Shown one piece after another: positions 51,524-60,317 of a DNA stretch of 64,000 nucleotides. A program made the position numbers and the translations under genes. Position 1 is the stretch's first letter. Every line of letters starts with the position of its first letter. The notes under the pieces are model-generated. The model was not told the origin of the DNA, did no database searches, and saw nothing but the letters and a program-made list of their open reading frames with translations. This stretch comes from Paracoccus isoporae. GTDB taxonomy: Bacteria; Pseudomonadota; Alphaproteobacteria; Rhodobacterales; Rhodobacteraceae. The stretch lies in NCBI RefSeq assembly GCF_900101865.1, contig NZ_FNAH01000002.1:372001-436000 (forward strand), written 5' to 3'.

Positions 51524-51963
51524 TGCGCGGCGACCGAATCTTCGGAGCGGTCATGATCGTGGTGGCGTTGGGGTATATCCTCAGCGCCAGTGCGATTCAG
51601 ACCAGCTTCATGTCCGATCCGGTCGGACCTCGCCTGTTTCCCTACATGATCGCGGGGGTGATGATCCTCTGCGCATTGGTGATGGTGCTCCGCCCCGACC
51701 CGGAGGCCGAATGGCCCGCCGGGCCGATGGTGCTGCAACTGGGCATCGCGCTTGCCGTGCTGGTGGCCTATGCCTACTCGATCGGGCCGCTTGGCTTCAT
51801 CATCCCGACCGCCTTCGCCTCCGGCGTGCTGAGCTGGCAGATCGGCGGGCGTCCGCTCCGCGCCGCGATCACCGGCGTCGGGCTCGGCATCGGGCTGTGG
51901 GTGCTGTTCCGTCTTGTTCTGGGTCTGGGCCTTCGCGGCCTGCCTGCCGGCTGGGGGTTCTGA
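51520..51963 (+). CDS. tctB: Tripartite tricarboxylate transporter small membrane protein TctB
   Basis: A 147-residue four-helix membrane protein of the TctB family (GPRLFPYMIAGVMILCALVMV, LAVLVAYAYSIGPLGFIIPT). It overlaps tctC by 4 nt and is followed 3 nt later by tctA. Low sequence conservation is normal for this subunit, so context carries much of the weight. Confidence 0.9.
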   Translation: MMRGDRIFGAVMIVVALGYILSASAIQTSFMSDPVGPRLFPYMIAGVMILCALVMVLRPDPEAEWPAGPMVLQLGIALAVLVAYAYSIGPLGFIIPTAFASGVLSWQIGGRPLRAAITGVGLGIGLWVLFRLVLGLGLRGLPAGWGF

Positions 51964-51966
51964 GCC

Positions 51967-53493
51967 ATGGATATTCTCGGCAATCTGGCGATGGGCTTTG
52001 AAATCGCCGCCTCCCCCTACACGCTGCTGCTGGCGGTGATCGGCTGTTTCGTCGGCACGATCATCGGCGCGCTGCCGGGGCTGGGGCCGTCAAACGGCGT
52101 GGCGCTGCTGATCCCGATCTCCTTTTCGATGGGGCTCGATGCGATTTCCGCACTCGTGCTGCTGACCTCGGTCTATTACGGGGCGATGTATGGCGGGCGG
52201 ATCTCCTCGATCCTGCTGAACATCCCCGGCGATGAACCGGCGATGATGACCACGCTTGACGGCTATCCCATGGCCAAGCAGGGCCAGGCCGGAGAGGCGC
52301 TTGTCGTCTCGGGCGTGGCTTCTTTCGTGGGGGCCTTCGTGGCCACGATCGGGCTGATGATCTTCGCCCCCTATCTGGCGCAGGTTGCGTTCAAATTCGG
52401 CCCGGCAGAGTATTTCGCGCTCTACATGCTCGCCTTCTGCACCTTGGGCGGGATGGGATCGAACAACCAGGCCAAGGCGGCCATGGCGGCGGCCATCGGT
52501 CTGGCCATCGCCATGATCGGGCTGGACAAGACCACCGGCATGCCGCGCTTCACGTACGGAGAGCTGCATCTGATGGACGGCGTCGATTTCCTCGTCGCCA
52601 TTGTCGGCCTGTTCGCCGTGGCCGAGGTGTTCTTCTTCATCGAAACCCACGGCAAGGACAGCGCCATCGGCGTCAAGCTAGGCAAGATCGCCGTGCCTTG
52701 GCGGATGCTGCGGCAAAGCTCGGGCGCGATGGCGCGGGGCACGGGGATCGGGTTCGTCTCGGGCGTGCTGCCCGGTGCAGGCGCATCGCTCGGCTCGTTC
52801 CTCGCCTATATGGCCGAGAAATCCGTCGCGCGTGACAAGGACAGCTTCGGCAAGGGCAACCCGAAGGGCGTGGCCGCACCCGAGGCCGGCAACAACGCCG
52901 CCGCCGGCGGTGCGCTCGTGCCCATGCTGACGCTCGGCGTGCCGGGATCGGGGACCACCGCCGTTCTTCTGGCGCTCCTTCTGACGCTGAACATCACGCC
53001 CGGCCCGCTTCTGTTCACCGAGCGCCCGGAGGTGATCTGGTCGCTGATCGCGGCACTTCTGATCGCCAATATCGTGCTGCTCCTGATGAACGTGCCGATG
53101 GTGAAGGTCTTCGTCCATATCCTGTCGGTCCCCGCCTGGGTGCTGCTGCCGGGGGTGACGATGATCGCCTTTGTCGGGATCTATTCGCTCACCGGGTCGA
53201 GCTTCGACATGCTGATGATGGTCGGCTTCGGCGTGCTGGGTTACGTCATGCGCAAGCTGGACATGCCCACCGTGCCGGTGATCCTGGGCATCCTTCTGGG
53301 CAACGCGATGGAGGACAACCTCCGCCGCGCCATGGTGCTGTCGAACGGGGACTGGACGTTCCTGTTCAGCTCTCCCATCGCGGTCGGGCTGTGGATCGCC
53401 GCGGTTCTGGGCTTTGTCGCGCCGATCTTCCTGCGCCGGCTGCTGAAAAAGCCGCCCATGCCGGAGAGCGATCCGACGATGAACGTGGACTGA
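51967..53493 (+). CDS. tctA: Tripartite tricarboxylate transporter large membrane protein TctA
   Basis: A 508-residue permease with about twelve helices and the TctA signatures GTIIGALPGLGPSNGVALLI, YYGAMYGGRISSILLNIPGD, GVLPGAGASLGSFLAYMAEK and NNAAAGGALVPMLTLGVPGS. It carries out ion-driven uptake of the substrate captured by TctC. It ends 20 nt before a strong terminator. Confidence 0.96.
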   Translation: MDILGNLAMGFEIAASPYTLLLAVIGCFVGTIIGALPGLGPSNGVALLIPISFSMGLDAISALVLLTSVYYGAMYGGRISSILLNIPGDEPAMMTTLDGYPMAKQGQAGEALVVSGVASFVGAFVATIGLMIFAPYLAQVAFKFGPAEYFALYMLAFCTLGGMGSNNQAKAAMAAAIGLAIAMIGLDKTTGMPRFTYGELHLMDGVDFLVAIVGLFAVAEVFFFIETHGKDSAIGVKLGKIAVPWRMLRQSSGAMARGTGIGFVSGVLPGAGASLGSFLAYMAEKSVARDKDSFGKGNPKGVAAPEAGNNAAAGGALVPMLTLGVPGSGTTAVLLALLLTLNITPGPLLFTERPEVIWSLIAALLIANIVLLLMNVPMVKVFVHILSVPAWVLLPGVTMIAFVGIYSLTGSSFDMLMMVGFGVLGYVMRKLDMPTVPVILGILLGNAMEDNLRRAMVLSNGDWTFLFSSPIAVGLWIAAVLGFVAPIFLRRLLKKPPMPESDPTMNVD

Positions 53494-53512
53494 AGCTCCG
53501 TCAGTCCGCCAG

Positions 53513-53543
53513 AAAGGGCCGCCGGCATCCCCGGCGGCCCTTT
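53513..53543. terminator. Bidirectional terminator after tctCBA
   Basis: A 13-bp stem AAAGGGCCGCCGG / CCGGCGGCCCTTT with a 5-nt loop, where the stem itself gives A-rich and T-rich ends for both strands. It separates tctA from the convergent glutathionyl-hydroquinone reductase gene. Confidence 0.85.
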
Positions 53544-53561
53544 GCTTTGGGAACGCGTGTC

Positions 53562-54536
53562 TCAGCCGCGCCCGTGTGGCTCGTCCCAGTCGATCTGCGG
53601 GTTGATCGGGATGATGCGATGCGGGTTAATCATGTCGTGGCTGTAATGGTAATGCCGCCCGATATGGTCGAAATCGACCGTCCCGGCCACGCCCGGCATC
53701 TGATAAAGTTCCCGCGTCCAGCCCCAGAGGTTGGGATATTCGCGCAGCCAGGCCCGGTTGCATTTGAAATGCGTGTGATAGACCGGATCGAAGCGCACGG
53801 CGGTGGTGAACAGCCGCCAATCCGCTTCGGTCAGCGTCTCGCCGGTGAGATAGCGGTTCTCGGCCAGGATCCCCTCCAGCCAGTCGAGACTGTCGAACAA
53901 GGGCCGCACCGCCTCGTCATAGGCCTCCTGCGAAGTGGCGAACCCCGCCTTGTAGACGCCGTTATTCACGGTGTCGTAAACGCGGTCATTGATCTCGTGA
54001 ATGCGGCCCCGCAGCGCCTCGGGGTAGTAGTCATCCGCGTTTCCGGTCAGCCCGTTGAAGGCGCTGTTGAACATGCGGATGATCTCGGCGCTTTCATTGC
54101 TGACGATGGTGTTCTGCTGCTTGTCCCACAGCACCGGCACCGTCACCCGGCCCGAGGCATCGGGGTCGGCGCGCAGATAGATGTCGCGCAGATAGGCGGC
54201 GCCGAACAGCTCGTCGCCCGTGGCACCGGGAAAATCTGTGCGGAACTCCCAGCCCTCCTTCAGCATGTCGGGATGGACCACCGAGACCGAGATGTGATCC
54301 TCCAGCCCCTTGATCGCGCGGAAGATCAGCGCCCGATGCGCCCAGGGACAGGCGAGGCTGACATAGAGGTGATAGCGCCCGCTCCCGGCGGCAAATCCGC
54401 CCTCACCCGACTCGCCCGCCGTGCCGTCCGGCGTGACCCAGTTCCGCCAGGCGGTCGTCGTGCGCTTGAAGCGCCCGCCAGTGCTCTCCGTGTCATACCA
54501 TTCGTCCTTCCAGACGCCGTCCACCAACTGTCCCAT
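53562..54536 (-). CDS. Glutathionyl-hydroquinone reductase (GST Xi class)
   Basis: A 324-residue Xi-class glutathione transferase (YqjG/PcpF/ECM4 family): GRYHLYVSLACPWAHRALIF with catalytic Cys63, VPVLWDKQQNTIVSNESAEI, then the helical domain with YLTGETLTEADWRLF and VRFDPVYHTHFKCN. It reduces glutathionyl-hydroquinones to hydroquinones. It is the last gene of a four-gene minus-strand unit that includes an FMN reductase, which fits a quinone-detoxification role. Confidence 0.92.
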   Translation of the reverse strand: MGQLVDGVWKDEWYDTESTGGRFKRTTTAWRNWVTPDGTAGESGEGGFAAGSGRYHLYVSLACPWAHRALIFRAIKGLEDHISVSVVHPDMLKEGWEFRTDFPGATGDELFGAAYLRDIYLRADPDASGRVTVPVLWDKQQNTIVSNESAEIIRMFNSAFNGLTGNADDYYPEALRGRIHEINDRVYDTVNNGVYKAGFATSQEAYDEAVRPLFDSLDWLEGILAENRYLTGETLTEADWRLFTTAVRFDPVYHTHFKCNRAWLREYPNLWGWTRELYQMPGVAGTVDFDHIGRHYHYSHDMINPHRIIPINPQIDWDEPHGRG

Positions 54537-54588
54537 CGGGTACCTTTCCTCGGCCGGGGCGCAGAGGCCCCGGCGCGTTGCGGGCAGA

Positions 54589-55236
54589 TCAGCCGATCTT
54601 GCCCTGTTCCATCAGCTCGTTCTTCTTCGGGAAGTACCATTGCAGCACCTCGCGAAACTTCTGCGACGACTCCCGCGCCCAGTTCCGCATCAGCTCCGAG
54701 CCGAACTGGATCGCGGTGACCGGCGTGGCCCCCGCCTCGCGCATCCGCTCCAGCCCCTGGTGATGCGCGGTGATGGAGATCCCGCCCACCGCGTCGGCGA
54801 CCGGATAGATCTCGAAGCCGTCCTCGATCATGTCCAGCGTCGGGAAGGCCAGGCACACCTCGGTCCACAGACCGGCCATGACGATCTTCTTGCGCCCGGT
54901 GGCCTTCACCGCCTCGCGAAACTCCGCGTCCTCCCAGGAATTCACCCCGGTCCGGTCGATCTCGGTGACACCCGGCAACTCGGCCAGGATCTCCTCGGGC
55001 GTGCCGGTGTTCACCCCCATATCAACGCCGACGGTCGAGACGATCACCGGCAAATCATAGGCCTTCACCAGCTTGCACAGCGCAATGACGTTCAGATTGA
55101 TCTCCTCGGTCGTGGCGGAGTTGATCGTGCGGTACTGCTCGGGCTGATAGTCGATCAGCACCACCGCGCAATTCTCCGGCGTCAGCAGATGATCCGATTG
55201 CGGATCGCGGACGGGTTCGGCTTCGGTCTTGGCCAT
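54589..55236 (-). CDS. Isochorismatase-superfamily hydrolase (YcaC-like)
   Basis: A 215-residue cysteine hydrolase of the YcaC subgroup: CAVVLIDYQPEQYRTI (Asp29), INSWED-like VNSWEDAEFREAVKATGRKK, and AGLWTEVCLAFPTLDMIEDG with the nucleophile Cys128. The substrate is unknown; relatives are often induced by oxidative or electrophile stress. It is 53 nt upstream of the hydroquinone reductase gene and 4 nt downstream of the small GNAT gene, so it is in the same operon. Confidence 0.88.
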   Translation of the reverse strand: MAKTEAEPVRDPQSDHLLTPENCAVVLIDYQPEQYRTINSATTEEINLNVIALCKLVKAYDLPVIVSTVGVDMGVNTGTPEEILAELPGVTEIDRTGVNSWEDAEFREAVKATGRKKIVMAGLWTEVCLAFPTLDMIEDGFEIYPVADAVGGISITAHHQGLERMREAGATPVTAIQFGSELMRNWARESSQKFREVLQWYFPKKNELMEQGKIG

Positions 55237-55239
55237 GGC

Positions 55240-55572
55240 TTATCCTTTCGCGCGCAGTTTGGGTTTCTCTCCGGGCCGGGTGGTGAACAGATCCGCCCAT
55301 TCCGGGTGTTTCTCATATTGCCCGCGGATGAAGGGACAGATCGGCACGATGCGGAAGCCGCTCTCGCGCGCATCGTCGAGCATGAACTCCAGCAGCGCCT
55401 TGGCCACGCCCTGCCCTTCCATCGTGTCGGGCACGCCGGTGTGATCGGCGCTAATGATGCCCTCCTCTTGCCGGGTGAAGGTGATTTCCCCCTCGCCGGC
55501 GATGCCAGGCAGGCGCGCGACGTAACGCCCCGTGCCCTCGCCATCCTCGCGCGTGATCCGAATATCGCTCAT
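55240..55572 (-). CDS. YjdJ-type small GNAT N-acetyltransferase
   Basis: A 110-residue minimal GNAT (Gcn5-related) protein: EGEITFTRQEEGIISADHTG, VPDTMEGQGVAKALLEFMLD with the acetyl-CoA loop (GQGVAK), and FRIVPICPFIRGQYEKHPEW. This is the compact, single-domain YjdJ/NATD1-like group, whose substrate is unknown. ATG 55572 has AGAGGTG 7 nt upstream. Member of the four-gene detoxification unit. Confidence 0.88.
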   Translation of the reverse strand: MSDIRITREDGEGTGRYVARLPGIAGEGEITFTRQEEGIISADHTGVPDTMEGQGVAKALLEFMLDDARESGFRIVPICPFIRGQYEKHPEWADLFTTRPGEKPKLRAKG

Positions 55573-55654
55573 TCCAGTCACCTCTTCTTCACAAAAATAC
55601 CCTTTGCGGGCGGCCGGGGGGCGCGCGGACGCCGCCCCCGGCCGCCGGATCCTG

Positions 55655-56245
55655 TCAGTCGTCCTTCGCCCGTGCCGCCATGGTCGCATCGGCCCACCAT
55701 TTCAGCTCATCCAGCATCGCGTCGAGCGAGGGCTTCAGCACCTCCGTGACCCCCGACATCGGGCCGTCCTGGCCAAGCGGGCTGACCTTCATGAACTCGC
55801 CGCCACCGAGATGAACCGCGTTGCGCAGCGGCACCATCTGAAGTTCCACCGCGATGTTGCGCAGATGCTCGATGGCGCGCGCGGCGCCAACGCCGCCGTA
55901 ACCCATCGCACCGGCCGGCTTGCGGTTCCACTCCTTGTAGGCCTGGTCGAGCGCGTTCTTGAGCGCCCCGGTGATCGAGTGGTTATATTCCGCCGTCAGG
56001 AAGACATAGCCGTCGAACTCGCGGATCCGGTCCTGCCATGCGACGGCCTTGGGATCTTCGCTGGGCATCCAGGCATTCGAGGCGGCCTCGTCGAAGAACG
56101 GCAGATCGAAATCCCTGAGATCGAGCAGTTCAAATTCCATGTCGTCGCGCCCGTTCACCTGCTCCATCAGCCAGGCGGCGGGCTTGTCCGCGAAACGTGC
56201 CTCGCGGGTGGAGCTGATGATGACGGCGATTTTCGGTGTGCTCAT
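55655..56245 (-). CDS. NAD(P)H-dependent FMN reductase / quinone reductase
   Basis: A 196-residue flavodoxin-like reductase: KIAVIISSTREARFADKPAAW binds FMN phosphate, FDLPFFDEA and VFLTAEYNHSITGALKNALD follow, then KPAGAMGYGGVGAARAIEHLR. Members reduce flavins, azo dyes or quinones, and the neighbouring hydroquinone reductase makes quinone the likely substrate class. ATG 56245 has GAGGA upstream. First gene of the four-gene minus-strand operon. The 311 nt between it and the divergent membrane protein hold the promoters but no clear operator. Confidence 0.9.
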   Translation of the reverse strand: MSTPKIAVIISSTREARFADKPAAWLMEQVNGRDDMEFELLDLRDFDLPFFDEAASNAWMPSEDPKAVAWQDRIREFDGYVFLTAEYNHSITGALKNALDQAYKEWNRKPAGAMGYGGVGAARAIEHLRNIAVELQMVPLRNAVHLGGGEFMKVSPLGQDGPMSGVTEVLKPSLDAMLDELKWWADATMAARAKDD

Positions 56246-56556
56246 GTGATATTCCTCATCCGGGCCAAATCCGGCCTTTATGTTGCTCTCCCGGAAGAAT
56301 GCGCAGCGCCGCATCCGCGTTCCAGCCACGCGGTGGGAAAACCGGCATTCGGCCTGGGCGAACACCGGCCGACTCCACCCCGCCCGATCTGCCGCAGCGT
56401 CACATGCAGCCCTGAGCGGCCTATCATTAAGTTATTAGAATCCGGGGTTTTCGCCCTTTACAGCAACTCGTAAGCATGACTATCATTTTCGACTATAGAC
56501 GGTTGCCTTGTGTTCGCCTGCGGTTTGCTCGTTTCCGTCCTGGAACATTGGGTAAG

Positions 56557-56928
56557 ATGACTGACAACAAGCTATTTCGCAAACTCTGGATCGTGGCCGG
56601 GCTCTCGGCGCTGCTGGTGCTGGTAAGCTTCAGTCTCGCGATCTATAATCTGGCTCACGTTATTGCCCATTCTGATGGGCACAGCCATGAGATTGGCCAG
56701 CTTCTCGGCTTGGCGCCGGACGGGCTGGAAACCCCGTTCGGGGTCTATCAATCGCATCTTCTGATGCTGCCGCAACCCTTCTCCTGGGCGCTTGCGCGGC
56801 TGCTGCATCTGGAAACGTGGCTGTTCGCGCTGCTGCTGCTGCCCTGCGCCTTCATCCTGTTCTCCTATGGCTTTGAACGCGCCATCCGCGATGACGAGGA
56901 GCGGGCCGAGGAGGACAGCTATCTCTGA
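56557..56928 (+). CDS. Unknown two-helix membrane protein with His-rich loop
   Basis: A 123-residue protein I do not recognise. Helix one is about residues 8-28 (WIVAGLSALLVLVSFSLAIY), helix two about 88-108 (LFALLLLPCAFILFSYG), and the loop between contains NLAHVIAHSDGHSHEIGQ, with five His in 14 residues, which could bind a metal on the periplasmic side. The C-terminus is acidic (DDEERAEEDSYL). Start ATG 56557 is chosen because it begins the hydrophobic design. An upstream ATG at 56476 adds 27 basic residues, and neither has a strong ribosome-binding site. Confidence 0.6.
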   Translation: MTDNKLFRKLWIVAGLSALLVLVSFSLAIYNLAHVIAHSDGHSHEIGQLLGLAPDGLETPFGVYQSHLLMLPQPFSWALARLLHLETWLFALLLLPCAFILFSYGFERAIRDDEERAEEDSYL

Positions 56929-56954
56929 CGGCTGACCGGCGCGGCAAGGCGCGA

Positions 56955-58085
56955 TCAGGCGCGGCGGGCCAGATCCGCGCCGCCCGCGCCGAAATCCAGC
57001 GTCACCGCCTGGCCGGACAGCGCCGATTCCTGTGCCGCCAGCCCCATCAGCACCGCCTTCATCCCGTCCTCGACCCCGACTTCCGGCTGCGCCGCGCCCC
57101 GCACCACCGCGTTGAACCGCTGATGCTGATAGAAGGTCGCCCCGTTATGATCGCCCGCCGCCAGCAGCGCCGGATCCACCGGTACGCCGCTGATAACCGG
57201 GCCGCGCGGCTGGCGCGGGCTTTCCACGATCTGGGCGACGGGCGGATCGCCCAGATGGGCCGGCCAGAAGCGACCGGGGCCGGGGACGAGCGCCTCGATC
57301 TTGCCCGCCGGGCCGACGGCCGCGATCTCCTCCTGAAAGCGGGCGCCCTCTGCGAACATGCACAGATCCAGCATGGCCCGCACGCCGTTGTCGAAATCCA
57401 CGATGACGAAGCCGTGATCCCAGACATCCGGCGTTTCGTCGCCGTACCGCTCATCCAGATGGTTCACCGCCTGCCCGGCACTGGCCATGACCCGCCGCGG
57501 TTCGGAACCGGTGGCGAGCCGCATCAGGTCGAAGAAATGGCAGCATTTCTCGACCATCGTGCCGCCGGAATTGCGGTTGAAGCGGTTCCACGCCCCGACC
57601 TTGGGCAGGAAGGGAAAGCGGTGCTCGCGGATCGACAACATCCGCAGCCCGCCCGTCACCGCAGGCATCTTCTGCAGGAACACCGCGATCGGCGGCATGT
57701 AGCGATATTCCATCGCCACCCAGATCGGCGCTTGATAGCCTCGGTGCAGCGCCTCCAGCCGGGCGCGGTCCTCGATCCGGGTAAACAGCGGCTTCTCGAT
57801 CAGCACCGGCAGATGGCGGGTCTGGGCGAGGCGTTCAAGCTGGCCGATATGGTCGAGATTGGGCGACGCGATGACCAGGCAATCAAGATCGACCCGCGCC
57901 AGCAGATCGTCCAGCGTGTCGCAGAACGCTGCGTCCGGGGCGATCAGCGCCGCCGCCTGCCGCATCCGGCCGTCCGGCTCGAAAATCGCGGCGATCCGTG
58001 TATCGGGCAGCAACTGGATATTGCGCAGATGCTCCTGCCCCATCATCCCGCAGCCGATAATCCCGTAGCTGATCCTGTCCGACAT
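56955..58085 (-). CDS. Gfo/Idh/MocA-family oxidoreductase
   Basis: A 376-residue NAD(P)-dependent sugar or polyol dehydrogenase: Rossmann start ISYGIIGCGMMGQEHLRNI, then CLVIASPNLDHIGQ, the catalytic Lys in VLIEKPLFT, and AMEYRYMPP; the C-terminal domain has GGTMVEKCCHFFDLMR with the family's Asp/His region. Substrate unknown. It follows the GntR regulator gene (its ATG lies 8 nt before the end of the GntR frame), forming a gntR-oxidoreductase unit divergent from the SsuD-like gene. AGGGG precedes ATG 58085. Confidence 0.88.
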   Translation of the reverse strand: MSDRISYGIIGCGMMGQEHLRNIQLLPDTRIAAIFEPDGRMRQAAALIAPDAAFCDTLDDLLARVDLDCLVIASPNLDHIGQLERLAQTRHLPVLIEKPLFTRIEDRARLEALHRGYQAPIWVAMEYRYMPPIAVFLQKMPAVTGGLRMLSIREHRFPFLPKVGAWNRFNRNSGGTMVEKCCHFFDLMRLATGSEPRRVMASAGQAVNHLDERYGDETPDVWDHGFVIVDFDNGVRAMLDLCMFAEGARFQEEIAAVGPAGKIEALVPGPGRFWPAHLGDPPVAQIVESPRQPRGPVISGVPVDPALLAAGDHNGATFYQHQRFNAVVRGAAQPEVGVEDGMKAVLMGLAAQESALSGQAVTLDFGAGGADLARRA

Positions 58086-58092
58086 GATGCCC

Positions 58093-58794
58093 CTATCTGA
58101 TCCGTGACACGTAATGGCAGTGCTGCGGGTTGAACCAGTTGCGGGAAAATTCCGCACGACAATTCTGCTGATCGAAACCGACCCGCTGCACCAGCCCGGT
58201 GACGCTGCCCGGTGACAGCCCGAACGCAGGCGGCACCCAGCCGGGCAGTGCGCCGGTCGAGACGCGGTCCTCGACATGGCTGATCCACAGATCCAGCCGC
58301 CTGCGGTAGAAGAGATAGAGCGATTCCGACAGATCCTTCGCGGCAAGGCGCGGGGCATATCCGGCATCCAGCCAGATCTCCTCCAGCACGCAGGGCAGAT
58401 CGTTCAGAAAGCGCAGACGGCGGATGCGATGGGCGTGATCGGACCGGCCGAAATCCGGCAGATCCGCCGGTTTGCGCATCAGATCCAGCGACAGCAGCCG
58501 CGCCGTGGGCAACCCGCCGCCGCTCAGCAGCTCGATGCGGAAGAAGGCATAGACGCCTTGCGGGTCCGCGACGGCGCGGATGTAATTGCCCGATCCCTGC
58601 CGCCGTTCCAGCAGACCACGCTGCGTCAGTTCCGCCAATGCCTTGCGCAGCGTGCCGACCGAGGTCTTCAGCCGCGCCGCCAGCACCCGCTCCGGCGGCA
58701 GGCGCTCCCCATCGAGCAGATGGCCTGCGGCGATGTCGCGGGCCAGCATCTCGCTGAGCTGAAGATAGCGCGGCAATGCGCTGTGCTTGTCCAT
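58093..58794 (-). CDS. GntR/HutC-family transcriptional regulator
   Basis: A 233-residue regulator: winged helix with LPRYLQLSEMLARDIAAGHL, GERLPPERVLAARLKTSVGT and GTLRKALAELTQRGLLERRQ, followed by a UTRA ligand-binding domain (about 80-230, RIRRLRFLNDLPCVLEEIWL). It probably represses the divergent monooxygenase gene and its own operon in the absence of a sugar-like or sulfonate ligand. The 84-nt intergenic space holds a short palindrome/direct repeat that may be its site. Confidence 0.88.
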   Translation of the reverse strand: MDKHSALPRYLQLSEMLARDIAAGHLLDGERLPPERVLAARLKTSVGTLRKALAELTQRGLLERRQGSGNYIRAVADPQGVYAFFRIELLSGGGLPTARLLSLDLMRKPADLPDFGRSDHAHRIRRLRFLNDLPCVLEEIWLDAGYAPRLAAKDLSESLYLFYRRRLDLWISHVEDRVSTGALPGWVPPAFGLSPGSVTGLVQRVGFDQQNCRAEFSRNWFNPQHCHYVSRIR

Positions 58795-58808
58795 GTCCGC
58801 CCGGATAA

Positions 58809-58825
58809 ATTGATACAGTATTGAT
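58809..58825. promoter_or_regulatory. Candidate GntR operator
   Basis: ATTGAT-acagt-ATTGAT is an 11-nt-period direct repeat that contains the 9-nt palindrome ATAC-A-GTAT at its centre. It is the only AT-rich symmetric element in the space between the GntR gene (start 58794) and the monooxygenase gene (start 58879). Confidence 0.45.
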
Positions 58826-58878
58826 CTACCTGAACCGGCCTGCTACGCAAGGGGAAACTTCCCAGCGGAGACGCCGCC

Positions 58879-60036
58879 ATGAGCATTGTCCCGATCACCT
58901 CCCCCGATCTGGAGCGCGCCGAGATATCCTGGTTCTCCGCGCTGTGTTCGGACGATTACCGCTATCTGGGTGTGCCTGATGGTGCGCTGCGCTCAAGCTG
59001 GGATCATTGTTCCGAGATCGTGACCACCGCCGAGGCGCAGGGGTTTCGCAATATCCTGTGCCCGTCATCTTACCAGGTCGGGCAGGACACGCTCAGCTTC
59101 GTGGCGGGCTGCGCGCCGATCACCGACCGGATCAACCTGCTGGCCGCGGTGCGCTGCGGCGAGATGCAGCCGATCATGCTGGCCCGCACCGTCGCCACGC
59201 TGGATCACATGCTGCAAGGCCGGCTGACGCTCAACATCATCAGCAGCGATTTTCCGGGCGAGAAGGCCGAGAGCGCCTTTCGCTATCAGCGGTCGCGCGA
59301 GGTGGTGGAAATCCTGAAACAGGCCTGGACGCAGGACGAGATCAACCATGAGGGCGAGGTCTATCAGTTCCGGGGCGTGCCCACCGATCCGGCGAAACCC
59401 TATCAGCAGAATGGCGGGCCGTTGCTGTATTTCGGCGGCTATTCGCCCGACGCGCTCGAACTCTGCGGGCAGCATTGCGATGTCTATCTGATGTGGCCGG
59501 AGACGAAGGAGGATCTGGCCGGGCGGATGCGGGCCGTCAATGCGGTGGCCGAGCGCTACGGGCGCACCCTGGATTACGGCCTGCGCGTCCATGTCATCGT
59601 GCGCGAGACCGAGGCCGAGGCGAAGGAGTACGCGCGCGAGCTGGTCTCGAAACTGGATGACGAACAGGGCCGCGCGATCCGGGAACGGGCGCTGGATTCC
59701 GGCTCTCTGGGCGTGTCGCATCAGGCGAAGAACCGCGAACTTGCCGATATGGAGGGGTTCATCGAGCCGCAACTGTGGACCGGGATCGGCCGGGCGCGGT
59801 CGGGCTGCGGCGCGGCGCTTGTTGGCTCCGCCGATCAGGTGCTGTCCGAGATCGAGGCGTATCAGAAGATGGGCATTCGCGCCTTCATCTTCTCGGGCTA
59901 TCCGCATCTGGAGGAATGCGCGCATTTCGGGCGGCTGGTGATGCCGCATCTGAAGACCTGCTCCTTGCCGCAGGAATACGGGCGGGTGCCGGACGGGATG
60001 CCGGATACGCCGCTTGGGAATGGAGTGCGGCGGTAA
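58879..60036 (+). CDS. LLM-class flavin-dependent monooxygenase, SsuD-like
   Basis: A 385-residue luciferase-like TIM-barrel monooxygenase close in length and layout to alkanesulfonate monooxygenase SsuD: ISWFSALCSDDYRYLGVPDG, AAVRCGEMQPIMLARTVATL DHML(QGRL), LLYFGGYSPDALELCGQHCD and LRVHVIVRETEAEAKEYARE. It would use FMNH2 from a separate reductase to oxidise a sulfonate or similar compound. The GntR regulator and a sugar-type dehydrogenase opposite suggest a sulfosugar or polyol-linked substrate, which remains a guess. No flavin reductase or sulfonate ABC transporter is adjacent. Confidence 0.85.
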   Translation: MSIVPITSPDLERAEISWFSALCSDDYRYLGVPDGALRSSWDHCSEIVTTAEAQGFRNILCPSSYQVGQDTLSFVAGCAPITDRINLLAAVRCGEMQPIMLARTVATLDHMLQGRLTLNIISSDFPGEKAESAFRYQRSREVVEILKQAWTQDEINHEGEVYQFRGVPTDPAKPYQQNGGPLLYFGGYSPDALELCGQHCDVYLMWPETKEDLAGRMRAVNAVAERYGRTLDYGLRVHVIVRETEAEAKEYARELVSKLDDEQGRAIRERALDSGSLGVSHQAKNRELADMEGFIEPQLWTGIGRARSGCGAALVGSADQVLSEIEAYQKMGIRAFIFSGYPHLEECAHFGRLVMPHLKTCSLPQEYGRVPDGMPDTPLGNGVRR

Positions 60037-60170
60037 CCTTACAGCCAGTGATGACCCACTCCAGACAGAGGGCCAGCGGCCGACCTCGGGTGGCCGCATC
60101 CGGCCTTTGAGGTAGGAACCTTTATCGTGCAGCAACATCGAACGGCTGTTCGGCGCGGACCGGCAAAGAA

Positions 60171-60197
60171 GCGGCCGCCCACGGGGCGGTCGGCCGC
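60171..60197 (-). terminator. Hairpin between convergent genes
   Basis: GCGGCCG...CGGCCGC gives a perfect 7-bp outer stem with an inner CCC/GGG, and on the minus strand TTCTTT follows. It probably terminates the 60318 gene. The remaining gene-free sequence between 60037 and 60317 shows nothing else I can support. Confidence 0.5.
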
Positions 60198-60317
60198 TGG
60201 CCCGGCGGCGCGATGCGCCTTGTTCCGGGCCGGGTCTGAATCTCAGCCGGTGAGTCCGCACAATCTTGTCGTTTGTCGGCCTGATCCGAGATCAGCGCAT
60301 GCGAATAGATGCCGCGC

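Noticed and set aside
53513..53543. Family of dispersed GGGCCGCCGG hairpins (also 43966-43997) as a repeat element
   Set aside because: Both are ordinary terminators at gene ends. The shared GC core is too short to call a repeat family.
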